This document shows, piece by piece, positions 1 through 10,700 of a DNA stretch of 64,000 bases. The position numbers and the translations under genes were made by a program. Under the pieces are notes generated by a model that did no database searches, had not been told where the DNA came from, and saw nothing but the letters and a program-made list of their open reading frames with translations. The DNA comes from Alkalinema sp. FACHB-956. GTDB taxonomy: Bacteria > Cyanobacteriota > Cyanobacteriia > Leptolyngbyales > Leptolyngbyaceae. The stretch is from assembly GCF_014697025.1 (NCBI RefSeq), contig NZ_JACJRC010000012.1, positions 62,001-126,000 on the forward strand. Direction: 5' to 3'. The stretch's first letter is position 1. Each line of letters begins with the position of its first letter.

Positions 1-923
1 GATTGGGCGGCGGGACGAGGGCGATCGCTGGGGAGAATCAGGCGATCGGGGGCTTGATGTAAGGTCTTTTTCCAATAGTCTCGATCGGCGTCAAAGCCGT
101 GATTGTGAAAAAATTGTCGCTGCCAAATCGTGAAATCTGTATATTGTACAGGTAAGGGAGGGAGCGGCGATGGTTGACCTTGGGATAACGCAGCATAAAG
201 TGCGCTGAGTTCCCGAAAAAACACCCCGATCGACCAAGCATCAACGGCAATGTGATGGAAAGTGAGTAGTAAAATGGATTCCCTAGGACTCAGTTGTAGT
301 AAGGTCGATCGTAATGTTTGATCAGTCGCTAAGTTAAAGGGTAGACAAGCCTGTGCGAGGGAATATTGCTGGATTTGCGATCGCTGTGTCTCTGGATCAA
401 GTGCCATCCAATTCAGGATAGTGAGTCGCCAATCTTCAATGCCCTCTACGGTCTGATACAGTTCCCCATTCAGGGTTTGCACCGTCGTGCGTAAGACTTC
501 ATGGCGTTGCAGAATTGTTTTTAAACTCTGTTCTAGGGCGATGATCTGGAGATCTCCCGTAATCTGCAAAGCGATCGAGATATTATTCGACACTGCACTT
601 TGCAGCCCAAGTTGATCCTGGAACCACATACGCTGTTGGGCAAAGGACACCGGCAAGAACCACTGTCCAGAAGCATCTTGCTGTCCAACTTGAGCACGAT
701 CGCAGGGCTGGATTTTCCAAATGTTCGTGGTGGAATTGGACTGTGTGTTAGCTGATGGGTTGGTTGCGAAGTTGGTTAAGTGATTCGTTTTCTGATGGAC
801 TTGCTGCTTTAGTCGTTGCTGAAGTAAGGCTTGCTGTTCTGGTGTCAAGGCTGCGATCCGTTTCGCTAAATCATGATTTGGCAAAGTACCTTGTATCACC
901 ATATTTTTAGCCACATCATTCAT
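1..923 (-). CDS. NRPS condensation module (C-terminal part outside window)
   Basis: The frame is open from ATG at 923 to base 1, so only about 307 N-terminal residues are present. After a short leader (MNDVAKNM...) comes a helical linker (LTPEQQALLQQRLKQ) and then a condensation domain. The domain opens with FAQQRMWFQDQLGL (C1-type motif) and carries HHIAVDAWS (the HHxxxDxW catalytic motif; the second His is the catalytic one) near residues 238-246. This motif is the amide-forming form, not the DxxxxD form of a cyclisation domain. The C domain should condense the acyl chain delivered by the upstream polyketide synthase with an amino acid chosen by an A domain beyond the left edge. The start codon lies 2 bases after the stop of the preceding membrane-protein gene, so the two are probably translationally coupled. 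Assignment to NRPS is sure; substrate and module number are not visible. Confidence 0.93.
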   Translation of the reverse strand, partial: MNDVAKNMVIQGTLPNHDLAKRIAALTPEQQALLQQRLKQQVHQKTNHLTNFATNPSANTQSNSTTNIWKIQPCDRAQVGQQDASGQWFLPVSFAQQRMWFQDQLGLQSAVSNNISIALQITGDLQIIALEQSLKTILQRHEVLRTTVQTLNGELYQTVEGIEDWRLTILNWMALDPETQRSQIQQYSLAQACLPFNLATDQTLRSTLLQLSPRESILLLTFHHIAVDAWSIGVFFRELSALYAALSQGQPSPLPPLPVQYTDFTIWQRQFFHNHGFDADRDYWKKTLHQAPDRLILPSDRPRPAAQ

Positions 924-925
924 TG

Positions 926-1663
926 TTACACCTGTTCCTGCTCAGTCGCCTCTGTTTCACGCCGCACTAGCCACCCTAGCGCCACCATTGCCAAACCACT
1001 GTAGAGACCGAAGATCGCCACGATCGCCCAGTCTGCTAGCCACCAATGAAGACCCATGCCTTCCCCGAACCAAAATGTTCCTAATGCGCCCAGTAGAATT
1101 CCCGCGCCTAATTTAATTAATACTTCGGGAACGTTTAGTAAATACTGATGTAACCCGGCGACGATCACGATTGCAAATCCGAAGGCGATTGCTGTTCCGA
1201 TTAGTGCTTCTGGCCAAGCCTGGGAAGCCGATCCCAGGGTCACGATGAGAATGGCAACCTCAAGCGTTTCTAAGACGGCACTTTTCAGCATGGCGATGAA
1301 GTTGAAAAGACTGAACCCCACGGCTTGTGGCTCTAACGTAATGCCCTCTGCCGTCAAAGGATCGTCAGACATCCAACCCGATCGTCGTCCCTGTGCCTGC
1401 CGTTGGAGTGATTTGTTCACCCATCGTAAGCCCAACCCTAGCAAAATGGCTCCCACTAAGCGTTGCAAACACTCAAGGGGAATCCAGAGTAAAACCTGAC
1501 CCAAGGGGACTGACAGGAGGCCCACTAGCAAAATGCCCCCCAAACTGCCTAGGAGCGCTTCTCTGAGGTAGCCCGATCGCGCGATCGCGTAGGCAATCAC
1601 TGCGATTTCTAAAAAATCGATCGCGGCCCCTCCGATCGCGGCTAGTAAAATACTTCCGTTCAC
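926..1663 (-). CDS. FTR1/COG4280-like multi-pass membrane protein in the siderophore operon
   Basis: This is a 245-residue, strongly hydrophobic protein with about seven membrane segments. Two similar halves each carry an acidic membrane motif, DFLEIAVIAYA near residue 16 and LETLEVAILI near residue 131. They recall the ExxE motifs of FTR1-type iron permeases and of the uncharacterised membrane family COG4280. The linker between the halves (residues 84-110) is polar. The start is GTG, embedded in an unusual triple ribosome-site repeat (see the 1661-1711 entry). The gene sits between the monooxygenase (88 bases upstream) and the next NRPS gene (2 bases downstream), so it is co-expressed with siderophore biosynthesis. 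A role in metal or siderophore movement across the inner membrane is inferred from this context and the motif, not proven. Confidence 0.72.
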   Translation of the reverse strand: MNGSILLAAIGGAAIDFLEIAVIAYAIARSGYLREALLGSLGGILLVGLLSVPLGQVLLWIPLECLQRLVGAILLGLGLRWVNKSLQRQAQGRRSGWMSDDPLTAEGITLEPQAVGFSLFNFIAMLKSAVLETLEVAILIVTLGSASQAWPEALIGTAIAFGFAIVIVAGLHQYLLNVPEVLIKLGAGILLGALGTFWFGEGMGLHWWLADWAIVAIFGLYSGLAMVALGWLVRRETEATEQEQV

Positions 1664-1711
1664 TACCTGTTCCCTCCCATTACCTGTTGCTTTCCATTAC
1701 CCGTTGCCTCC
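1661..1711 (-). repeat. Triple 17-bp repeat of ribosome site plus start codon, encoding two 5-codon minicistrons
   Basis: Three imperfect 17-base units occupy 1661-1677, 1678-1694 and 1695-1711. Read on the minus strand, each has a purine-rich Shine-Dalgarno-like stretch followed by a start codon: GGAGGCAACGGGTAATG, GAAAGCAACAGGTAATG and GGAGGGAACAGGTAGTG. The first ATG opens ATG GAA AGC AAC AGG TAA, whose stop overlaps the second ATG (TAATG). The second opens ATG GGA GGG AAC AGG TAG, whose stop overlaps the GTG start of the membrane-protein gene (TAGTG). Two tiny ORFs are thus chained by stop-start overlaps to the real gene. Confidence 0.7.
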
Positions 1712-1751
1712 CGTGTGCAGCCTTGCTTGCCAAAATCTTTCCTCCAGCCTA

Positions 1752-2810
1752 CTAACACAGCGCAGGCACTTCGTCATAGTGCTGTTTCAGCGCCTTTAAT
1801 TGCTCTAAACTTTCCATGACCCAATCAAACTCAATGCCAAAGTCAATCAGGGCCGCGACTTCATCTACCCCCGCTTGTTGCAAGTTATCCACCATTTGCT
1901 GGCAATAGTCTGGCGTTCCCATCAACACTTTGCCGTTGAAATAGCTGTCAAAACTAAACTCTAAGAGATCATCTAAATCTTGGGGTGTCAACGTTTTGGG
2001 ATCGATCGAAAATCGCAATTCTCCCGCAGATTTCAGGACTAAATCAAAATGGGTTTTGAGATAGTTTTTAAATGGTTGCTTAACTCGATCGCGAACCGTT
2101 TGGCGATCATTGCCGATAAAGGTATGAATCATCATGGCGACTTTTCCACGATTGGGATCGTGACCATGATCTACTAACGACTGGCGATACAATGTGACTT
2201 TGCGGAGAATCTCATCTAGGTTCTGATACAGCGGTGATGTGAGAATGTTTGCCCCAATTTTACCCGCATCAATAAAGGTATCATCTGCCATCGCAGTAAT
2301 CCAGATGGGCACTTGCGCCTGCAACGGTCGCGGAAACGTCTGAACTGCAACAGGTTGGCCATGTCCCCCCGTAAATTCGATCGCGGCTCCTTGCCACAGT
2401 TGTTGCACGACCTGAATATCCCGCCACATGATGGCTTTTCTGTCAGCATACTTTTCTGGATACAAGACAAAATCATTCGGATGCCAACCTGGCGCAAAGG
2501 AAAGACTCACCCGCCCCTGGGAAAGGTTATCTACCATCGCCCATTCCTCCGCTACCCGCAGGGGCTGTTGCAACGGAATCACCACACTGCCCGATCGAAT
2601 TTCCAACTGGTTCGTGACCATGGCGATCGCGGCTCCGGCCACGGAAGGATTGGGATACAGCCCACCAAAGGCATCAAAATGGCGTTCAGGAATCCAAATG
2701 CCTGCAAACCCGTTGCGATCGGCAAATTTCGCCCCTTCGATCAGCAGTCGATATTTGTCCTGACTCGTGCTAGACCCATCCCCTGAAAAATAGAATAGAC
2801 TGAATTGCAT
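1752..2810 (-). CDS. Luciferase-like FMN-dependent monooxygenase (natural-product LLM, MupA/Atu3671 type)
   Basis: The protein has 352 residues, the usual length for stand-alone members of the natural-product LLM subfamily found in NRPS/PKS clusters. It starts with the typical strand MQFSLFYFSGDG and continues with FADRNGFAGIWIPERHFDAF, then GSVVIPLQQPLRVAEEWAM and SFAPGWHPNDFVL. These are conserved blocks of bacterial-luciferase-like TIM-barrel flavoenzymes that use reduced FMN and O2. GGGAGC lies about 10 bases before the ATG. The gene follows the PKS by 43 bases and precedes the membrane protein by 88. Family members hydroxylate or oxidise carrier-bound intermediates, so it probably oxidises the chain made by the adjacent PKS. 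The exact position of oxidation is unknown. Confidence 0.88.
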   Translation of the reverse strand: MQFSLFYFSGDGSSTSQDKYRLLIEGAKFADRNGFAGIWIPERHFDAFGGLYPNPSVAGAAIAMVTNQLEIRSGSVVIPLQQPLRVAEEWAMVDNLSQGRVSLSFAPGWHPNDFVLYPEKYADRKAIMWRDIQVVQQLWQGAAIEFTGGHGQPVAVQTFPRPLQAQVPIWITAMADDTFIDAGKIGANILTSPLYQNLDEILRKVTLYRQSLVDHGHDPNRGKVAMMIHTFIGNDRQTVRDRVKQPFKNYLKTHFDLVLKSAGELRFSIDPKTLTPQDLDDLLEFSFDSYFNGKVLMGTPDYCQQMVDNLQQAGVDEVAALIDFGIEFDWVMESLEQLKALKQHYDEVPALC

Positions 2811-2853
2811 TGTGCTTTGATCGCTCCCTGGATAAATAAGTCATCTCGATCGT

Positions 2854-5800
2854 CTATTCCCTGGCCAACTGTGCCTGCACCTCTGTCTGGGATAGTTGTT
2901 CAATTTCTGCTAAAATCCGGGCCATTGCCTCGGCTTCTGACTCTGTTTCTGGCTCCGGTAGCAACTGTGCTCCAATGACTGCTGCCAAACCTGCCACCGT
3001 TGGTGCATCCGAGAGCAACGTGCGCAAAGAAAGTTCAACTCCGTAGCGTTCCCTTAGGCGAGACACTACCCGCACTGCTAGCAAGGAATGGCCACCGAGA
3101 TCAAAAAAGTTGTCATGGATGCCAATTTGCGCGATTCCTAGCTGTTCCTGCCAGAGTTCTGCAATTTGTTGCTCAAGCTCTGTTGTAGGTGTAATGTACT
3201 GTGTTGTTTGTAATGTCCTTGCATAACCTTCTGAAGTTGAGGTCATGCTACTAGTATTTGTGATTGCTTTTAAGTTGCTGGACTCTGCTGGTTTCGGCAG
3301 ATTATCAGTATTAATCCGACGATTACGATTCTGCTCTAAAACCGTTGCCCAATCTTTGGTCGAAACGATCACTTGGGAGATACCCTGCGTTTGCTGAAGC
3401 TGTAATAGACGCTGTAACACCTCCCATCCTTCCTGGGGCGAAATGCCTATTTCCAAGGCGTCTAACCGTTCCTGCCGCAAGCGATCGGGTAAGTTCGCTA
3501 AATCAGCCCCCATGCCCACGTCCTGCCAAATATCCCAGTTAATCGAGAGCGTGGGTATTGTTCCCGTAGTGTTATGCCCGTGGGCTACTGCGTCTAGGAA
3601 AGCATTAGCAGCGCAGTAGTCCACCTGTCCTAATCCGCCCAGCAACGCACTGTGGGAAGAAAACAACACCAAAAAATCGATGGGTATGAATTGCAAAACT
3701 TCCTGGAGAATCTGGGTACCCAGCACCTTGGGAGCCATGACCCGATCGGCCTCAGCTTGGGTCTTCAGTTGGATAATCCCATCTCCCGCTACCCCAGCGG
3801 TATGGAATACGCCATGAATCGTGCCAAAGACTTGCTGAGCCTGCTCGATCGCTGTTTGCATTTGGATTCGATCTGTGACATCCGCTGTAATAACCAATAC
3901 CTTGGCATCCATTAATTCCAGGGTTTGAATTTTGCGAATTTTGCGACTTGTTCTATCCTGCTCATCATGATTCAGTAACCACGTATCCCACTCCGATCGA
4001 TCAGGAAAAGGCGATCGACTGATGAGAACTAAGCGTGCTTGCACCGTTTTCGCGAGACATTCAGCGATCGTCAAACCGATTCCGCCTAACCCACCCGTCA
4101 GTACGTAAACGCCTTGGGTGCGTAATACACTGTTGGGAACAGCCGATTCCACGCGCAGAGACTCGTAGGTGGGCACCCAGCGATACTGCCCCCGGTAGGC
4201 AACGATCGGTGCATCACCCCGTAGCTCAGCAGATTGGGAAGCCTGTAGAATGTCCACAATTATGGAATCTGTGAGGGTGTTCATCTGGCTCGCTGCGATG
4301 GGAAATTCGAGGTCGATCTCGCGACAGGTGATGTTGGCATATTCCTGGGGAATCACACGGCAAGGCCCCAAAATTGTTGCTTTATCTGGTTCGATCGATT
4401 CCGTGCCCGTCACCTCTTGCATATTGCTGGAAACAACCCCGATCGTCACCTCCCCGGCAAAGGAGCTCTGTCCGATCGCTTGAGCTAAAGATAGTAAACT
4501 CTGGAAACCTAAAGTTTGAGTATTGGTTAGGGATAGGCTTGGTTCTACTGTCCAACAATGGACAAACAATAATTCTGAAATGACTGGTGAGATTGGATTA
4601 GCTGTGGTTTGTAGAATGGCTTGCAATAATAAATCATAGTGATTCTGCGCTTGGGGATTGATCGTGTAGGCATCTAGTTGAGATTGGCTAAATAAGTCTC
4701 CTGCAAACACCTCGATGACTCTTTGTCCCTGTTGGCGTAGCCTGCTAGCGATTGTAGTGGCAACGCCCTGGGAATCCATGAATAAAACCCAACTGCACGG
4801 TCGATCGGATGCTTTATTTAACGTCTGTGTTAGTGATTGTGTTGATTGCTGAGTCGATCGCTGCCAAGACGGTAAATAGAACCAATCAGCAAGCTCTGGT
4901 GTTTTCCGTAAAAGCGCTTGAACCGACTCAGATGAAGATCCTTGGGCGGTCGCAAGAGAAGGAGCGTCAATCCAGTAGCGTTGCCGTTCAAAGGGATAGG
5001 TCGGTAAGGGAACTCGGTGGCGGGGTTGCCCTGCATAGAAACTGGCCCAATCGATCGTGATGCCCTGCACCCAAAGCTGACCCACTGTTTGCAAAATAGC
5101 CTCGATCTCGGAAGTAGTCTGTTTGGGATGGGGCAGGGAAGAGAAAATCGATCGACCAGGAGCCTGCTGCCGTGCCAAAGTTGCGAGGGTCGTCCCAGGG
5201 CCAACTTCCAAAAAGACCGCCGCTGAATTTTTGAGTAACTCGGTGATGCCTGGGGAAAACTGCACCGTCTGCTGTAAATGCTGTGCCCAATATTCCGGAT
5301 CGATCGCCTGTTCTGCCGTAATCCAAGTGCCGGTGAGATTGGAAATAAAACGCTTGGTGGGTGACTGGAGTGCGATGCGACGTAGCTGTTGGAGGAAGGG
5401 GTCGATCGCCCCTGCCATCATGGGAGAATGGAAGGCGTGGGATGTGTTGAGCCGCCGACAATCAATGGCTTGGGCGGTCAATGTGTTCTCTAGGGCCGCA
5501 ATTTCGTCGATCGAACCCGAGAGAACGCTGAGAGTTGGACTATTGACGGCTGCAAGCACGAGGGTATCGGTTAACCAAGGTTGCAGGTCTGCTGCCGATC
5601 GAGAGACCGCCAGCATGGCTCCCATAGGCTGCTGTTGCATCAGACGCCCTCGCATCGAGACTAATTCAAGGGCATCCGATAGAGAAAATACGTCTGCTAA
5701 ACAGGCTGCAACGTATTCACCAATGCTATGGCCAATCATAGCCTGTGGCTCTACACCCCATGCCATCCACAACTGAGCCAATGCATACTCAATGACGAAT

Positions 5801-7617
5801 AAAGCAGGTTGGGCAATTTCTGTCTGAGTTAATTGATCGGTAGATTGCTCGATCGTCTCAGGGTCAGGGTAAAGAATCGATCGTAGATCTAAGCCAGATT
5901 GTACTTGAAGAATCGCAAAACAGCGATCGCAGGCTGTTTGAAACACGGATTCCCGTTCATACAGTTCCCGCGCCATATTGACATGCTGTGCCCCTTGCCC
6001 TGGAAACATGAAAATAACGGGATTCTCAACCTGTTCTAATGAATGGATGAAGGATTTTGGAGAACCACTGTTATTGCTCTGAGAATGCAACTGGGAATCT
6101 AGTACTGCAATCGCTTCTTCAACGGTTTTAACAACAGTGACCCAACGCTGGTTGAATTGCCAACGCCCTAAATTTAAAGTATAGGCAATATCAGCTAAAG
6201 GGCGATCGGGGGTTGCTTGAAGGGATGTTTTTAAATTTTGTAGGGCTGTGTTTAAAGCGGTGGGCGTTTTGGTAGAGAGGGTCAGGACTTGGTAAGGGCG
6301 CTCTGATTGGGACGGGGCTTCGTCGATCGTGGGGGGTGAGGCGATCGGGGCTTCCTCCAGCACTACATGGGCATTCGTGCCGCCAAACCCAAAGGAACTC
6401 ACCCCCGCCCGCCGGGGTGAGCCGTTCGTTGGCCAATCCTGAAGCTGATTGTTCACATAAAATGGACTGTTGGCAAAGTCGATTTGAGGGTTTGGTGCAG
6501 CAAAATTGAGACTGGGTGGAATCTGACGATGGTGCAGGGCCAAAACCGTTTTAATAAACCCCGTAATTCCTGCTGCAGCATCCAAATGACCAACATTGGT
6601 TTTGACGGAACCGATGGCGCAAAATTGCTGACGATCGGTGCCTAATCGAAACGCTTGGGTCATGGCAGCGACTTCGATCGGATCGCCTAAAGCCGTTCCC
6701 GTGCCGTGGGCTTCTAAATAGGTAATCGTCTCAGGTTCTACCTCTGCCATCAGATGGGCCGATCGAATCACCTTGGCTTGGCCTTCCTGGCTCGGTGCTG
6801 TGTATCCTACTTTCATCGCACCATCGTTGTTGATTGCTGATCCTTTGACAACAGCATAAACGTGATCTCGATCGGCGATCGCATCTTCCAATCGTTTTAA
6901 AACGATAACTCCGATCCCATTTCCGCCCACGGTGCCGTTAGCATTGCAATCGAAGGCGCGACAGTGACCATCGGGAGAGGCAATTTCATCGGGGGATAGC
7001 GTCACTTCACTCTGGGGGACTTTTACCGCTACCCCTGCGGCCAAGGCCAGATCACATTCCCCGCTCAGCAGGCTCTGGCAGGCTAAATGCACCGCGACAA
7101 GGGAGCTCGAACAGGCTGTGCCAACACTCAGGCTGGGGCCTTTAAGGTTGAGTTTGTAGGAAACCCGCGTGGGCAAGTAGTCTTTATCCACACCGACTAA
7201 CGTTTGCAGAAATCCACGGGACTCCAGTAATCCCGGCGTGGGACTGAGGTTGTACAGCAGATAGGTGCCCATGCCGACGCCCGCAAAGACCCCGATCGAG
7301 CGTTCCTCCTGTTCGGAACTATATCCGGCATTTTCCAAGGCCATCCAAGCCTGTTCTAGGAAGAGTCGGTGCTGGGGATCCATGACTTCTGCTTCCCGAG
7401 GAGTGAAGCCAAAGAAGCCTGCATCAAATTGATCAACTCCGGTTAATATGCCTCCTGCACGCACGATTGAATTCTTTGGGTTGTGGGAGGAGAAGGCTGT
7501 AACCTGTTCCTGGCCGGTGGCTAAATTCTGCCAAAACTGCTCGATCGTGTCTGCGCCAGGGAACTGGCCAGACAGACCAATCACGGCAATTTCTAAACCT
7601 GTTTGCTGAGAATTCAT
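2854..7617 (-). CDS. Type I polyketide synthase module KS-AT-KR-ACP
   Basis: The protein has 1,587 residues from the ATG at 7617; the frame is open 42 codons further upstream, but that stretch is low-complexity and overlaps the NRPS gene. Domains in order: KS (residues 5-430) with active-site C169 in VGTACSSS and the two histidines in EAHGTGT (H304) and NVGHLDAAAG (H344); AT (about 535-830) with GHSIGEY (S631) and HAFHS (727-731), the malonyl-CoA signature; KR (about 1165-1420) with GGLGGIG and a YCAAN catalytic motif; and ACP (about 1500-1570) with FFDLGGHSLL. There is no DH, ER or thioesterase. It should add one malonyl unit to the thiazoline starter and reduce the ketone to an alcohol. It follows the Cy-A-PCP NRPS directly in the same operon. 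Confidence 0.95.
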   Translation of the reverse strand: MNSQQTGLEIAVIGLSGQFPGADTIEQFWQNLATGQEQVTAFSSHNPKNSIVRAGGILTGVDQFDAGFFGFTPREAEVMDPQHRLFLEQAWMALENAGYSSEQEERSIGVFAGVGMGTYLLYNLSPTPGLLESRGFLQTLVGVDKDYLPTRVSYKLNLKGPSLSVGTACSSSLVAVHLACQSLLSGECDLALAAGVAVKVPQSEVTLSPDEIASPDGHCRAFDCNANGTVGGNGIGVIVLKRLEDAIADRDHVYAVVKGSAINNDGAMKVGYTAPSQEGQAKVIRSAHLMAEVEPETITYLEAHGTGTALGDPIEVAAMTQAFRLGTDRQQFCAIGSVKTNVGHLDAAAGITGFIKTVLALHHRQIPPSLNFAAPNPQIDFANSPFYVNNQLQDWPTNGSPRRAGVSSFGFGGTNAHVVLEEAPIASPPTIDEAPSQSERPYQVLTLSTKTPTALNTALQNLKTSLQATPDRPLADIAYTLNLGRWQFNQRWVTVVKTVEEAIAVLDSQLHSQSNNSGSPKSFIHSLEQVENPVIFMFPGQGAQHVNMARELYERESVFQTACDRCFAILQVQSGLDLRSILYPDPETIEQSTDQLTQTEIAQPALFVIEYALAQLWMAWGVEPQAMIGHSIGEYVAACLADVFSLSDALELVSMRGRLMQQQPMGAMLAVSRSAADLQPWLTDTLVLAAVNSPTLSVLSGSIDEIAALENTLTAQAIDCRRLNTSHAFHSPMMAGAIDPFLQQLRRIALQSPTKRFISNLTGTWITAEQAIDPEYWAQHLQQTVQFSPGITELLKNSAAVFLEVGPGTTLATLARQQAPGRSIFSSLPHPKQTTSEIEAILQTVGQLWVQGITIDWASFYAGQPRHRVPLPTYPFERQRYWIDAPSLATAQGSSSESVQALLRKTPELADWFYLPSWQRSTQQSTQSLTQTLNKASDRPCSWVLFMDSQGVATTIASRLRQQGQRVIEVFAGDLFSQSQLDAYTINPQAQNHYDLLLQAILQTTANPISPVISELLFVHCWTVEPSLSLTNTQTLGFQSLLSLAQAIGQSSFAGEVTIGVVSSNMQEVTGTESIEPDKATILGPCRVIPQEYANITCREIDLEFPIAASQMNTLTDSIIVDILQASQSAELRGDAPIVAYRGQYRWVPTYESLRVESAVPNSVLRTQGVYVLTGGLGGIGLTIAECLAKTVQARLVLISRSPFPDRSEWDTWLLNHDEQDRTSRKIRKIQTLELMDAKVLVITADVTDRIQMQTAIEQAQQVFGTIHGVFHTAGVAGDGIIQLKTQAEADRVMAPKVLGTQILQEVLQFIPIDFLVLFSSHSALLGGLGQVDYCAANAFLDAVAHGHNTTGTIPTLSINWDIWQDVGMGADLANLPDRLRQERLDALEIGISPQEGWEVLQRLLQLQQTQGISQVIVSTKDWATVLEQNRNRRINTDNLPKPAESSNLKAITNTSSMTSTSEGYARTLQTTQYITPTTELEQQIAELWQEQLGIAQIGIHDNFFDLGGHSLLAVRVVSRLRERYGVELSLRTLLSDAPTVAGLAAVIGAQLLPEPETESEAEAMARILAEIEQLSQTEVQAQLARE

Positions 7618-7714
7618 GGTGATTGTTGGTGTAGGAGAGACAATGATCGAGATGGCAATTGAGGCGTTGATGGATAAGTTTGAAGATAGGTCATCCAGCG
7701 AGAAAACTGATAAC

Positions 7715-10700
7715 TTACTTTTGCATGAGTTTAGATTTCTCAAACCGTTGCTTCAAACGACTTTTACCCTGTGTGATCTTCTGTATTGATCCTTGCTCTA
7801 CTTGTTCTATAGATGATTCTACAGATGATTCTACAGATGAGTTTTTTGATGGTTGCGATAGTTGCTCGAATTGTACCTGTAAAATACGCTGAGAGAGTGC
7901 TTTCACCGTAGGGTAGCTAAACAAATCCACTAGGGATAGGCTCTGCATCACATCAGGAATTGCTGAACCTAATTTGCTATAGACTGTTGTCAGCATTAGG
8001 GAATTTACACCGAGATCGAAGAAGTTATCCTGAATACCGACCCGATCGCAGTCTAGAACGTCCTGGAAAACCTGCGCGATCGCTTGTTCCATCTGGTTTT
8101 GGGGCGGTGTATGGGTTGCTTCTCGCTTGTGGAAGAGGGGCGCTTCGGTGGGTAAGGCTTGGCGATCGACCTTGCCATTGGCGGAAAGGGGGAACGCATC
8201 CAAAAACATGAATACTGAAGGTACCATGTAATCCGGTAGTTTTGGCTTCAGCCATTGAGTCAGTTCATCCACGGTTGGAACACCAGTAGACGGGATAGCA
8301 GAAACTTCAGTCGGAACATCCGCGATCGGTACGATATAAGCTGCTAAGTAAATTGCTGAATCGGTGCTTGAAGAGGCTGCTGGAGCTGGTTTAGCGGGTG
8401 ATATTGCTTTGACGATCGCGGTTTTCACCCTCGAATGCTGCATTAAAACTGCTTCAATTTCTCCAGCTTCAATGCGATGTCCCCGTAGTTTAATTTGAAA
8501 ATCCACTCGGCCTAAAAATTCGATCGTTCCATCGGGTAGATATCGTCCCCGATCGCCGGTTCGATAGAGCCGTTCCCCCGTGCGCGGGTGGGTGATAAAA
8601 CTGGCCTCTGTCTTTTCCCTATCGCGCCAATAACCCTTGGCTAACTGGATTCCTGCGCAGTACATTTGCCCTGCAACCCAGGTGGGACAATCCTCTAAGG
8701 CATTATTCAAGATGTAGTATTTTGCATTGGCCATCGGTTTCCCGTAGGGAATACTTTTCCATTGGGGATCAATGTCCTGGATTTCATAGCCGATGTTCCA
8801 AATCGTAGTTTCCGTTGGCCCACCGATGCTGAGTAATTGAATCGCTGGTGAGTGCGATCGCAGCCGACTGGGTAAGGATACCGGCCACCAATCACCTCCT
8901 AAAATCGCTAGGCGCAAACTAGTGGGTAACTGAGAGACTGCCTGAGGGGGCTGATCCTCTAGAGTATTGAGCAACATTTCCATCATCGGTGGCACAGAAT
9001 TCCACAGTGTCACCTGTTCCCGCTGGAGTAGCTCTGCCCAATGCTGGGGATCTTTCACTCGATCGGCATCGGGTAACACGATCGCGCCCCCCGCACTGAG
9101 TAAACCAAAAATGTCATAGACCGATAGATCATGATTCAGAGCCGTTACAGCTAGAATGCGATCGTGATTGCTAACCTGGAAACGCTGATTTGTATGCACC
9201 ACCACATTAGTGACATTGCGATGGGTAATCATTACCCCTTTCGGTAAACCTGTAGATCCGGAAGTATAAATGACATAGGCTAGGTCATCGGGACGTTGTA
9301 CGCTTTCAATCACTTGAGCCTTATCATCAATTGAATCGTGGCTCCATCCCTGTTCCGTATCCAAACTAATTCGCTGAATATCCAATGGCCAATCGATGCG
9401 GGAATCCATCCAAGACTGGGTTAATACAATCCTGACTTCACTGTGCTGAAGCAGATAGTGTAACCGTTCCAGGGGGGAATCCGGCGCGATCGGGACATAG
9501 GCAGCCCCGGACATCAGAATCCCCATCACGGCCACAATTTGTTCCCAGCCCTTTTCCATAACAATCCCCACCAATTGATTCGGTTGTACTCCCAACTGGC
9601 GTAAATGATTGCCTAGGTGAATCGATCGTGCGTAAACTTCACGGTAGGTTAATTTTTTCTGCGAAGCAATCACTGCGATTCGATCGGGCTGTTGGCGAGT
9701 CTGTTGAATAAACCATTCGTGGAGTAGTCCATTAAATATAGGGGCCTCCGTTGCATTGCTCGCTGCTCGCTGAGCTAACTGGTTGATGGGGAGTAGCTGG
9801 CGGGTGGATGTTGTCCAGAGGGCATCTAACTGCGCTAATTGCTTGAGCAACTGACAATAGGTGCTAAACATGTCTGTAATCATGCCTTCAGGAAACAGCC
9901 CTTCCACCACATCCCAGTTAAAGGTCAAAGTTTCTTTTTCTTCCCAGACTTGAACATCCATCCAAGCTTGGGAGGCTTGGCTAATTCCATAGACCAATTC
10001 CCCAAAGTGGCTAAAGGTGAGCGTCTCCTGACCCAGTCCCGCAAACCCCAGCGTACTGGTAAAAATCACAGGCATGGCATTGGGCGCTGCACCCTGCCGA
10101 CGGGTCAGTTCGCGAGTCACGCGCACACCACTAAAGTAGCGGTGTTCTAAATCCTGCCAAAGCTGTTGCTGGATACGAATCGCCCGATCGCGGAAAGAAA
10201 GCGCTTGAGATTGATCGATCGCTAACAGTGTGACGGATGTAAAATCACCTAGCAAATGATTGACCTGAGAATGCAGGGGTAAGCGATTAAACAACGCTAA
10301 ATTTAGCGTAAATTGGGGGTTATGACTCCACAGTGCAATCACTTCCGCAAATGCTGCTAGTAACAATCCTGAAGGCGTTAAACCCGCTTGGGTGGCTTTT
10401 TGTTTCAGTTGCTGCCAATCCTGCGGTTCCATTCGGCCATGGTAACGCTGGCAATGGTAGGTTTGTAGTTCCTTGGGATGCTTGGCTAAGGGTAAATCGG
10501 GCGCTGGCGGTAAAGCATCCAACCGCTTGAGCCAATAGTCCTGCGATCGCTGGTAAAGTTGCGTCTGGGGGAGGGACTGCTCTGCTAAAACATAATCCCG
10601 AAAAGACAGGTCTAAGGGCGTTAACTGTGCCGCTGGATTTTGGTATAGTTGAAACCATTCTTCAAACAGACGGAATAAACTCCAGGCATCAAATACGAGT

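Noticed and set aside
5123..5776. 217-residue + strand ORF inside the PKS gene
   Set aside because: Antisense to the AT domain; composition rich in Cys, Arg and Ser, typical of a shadow frame.
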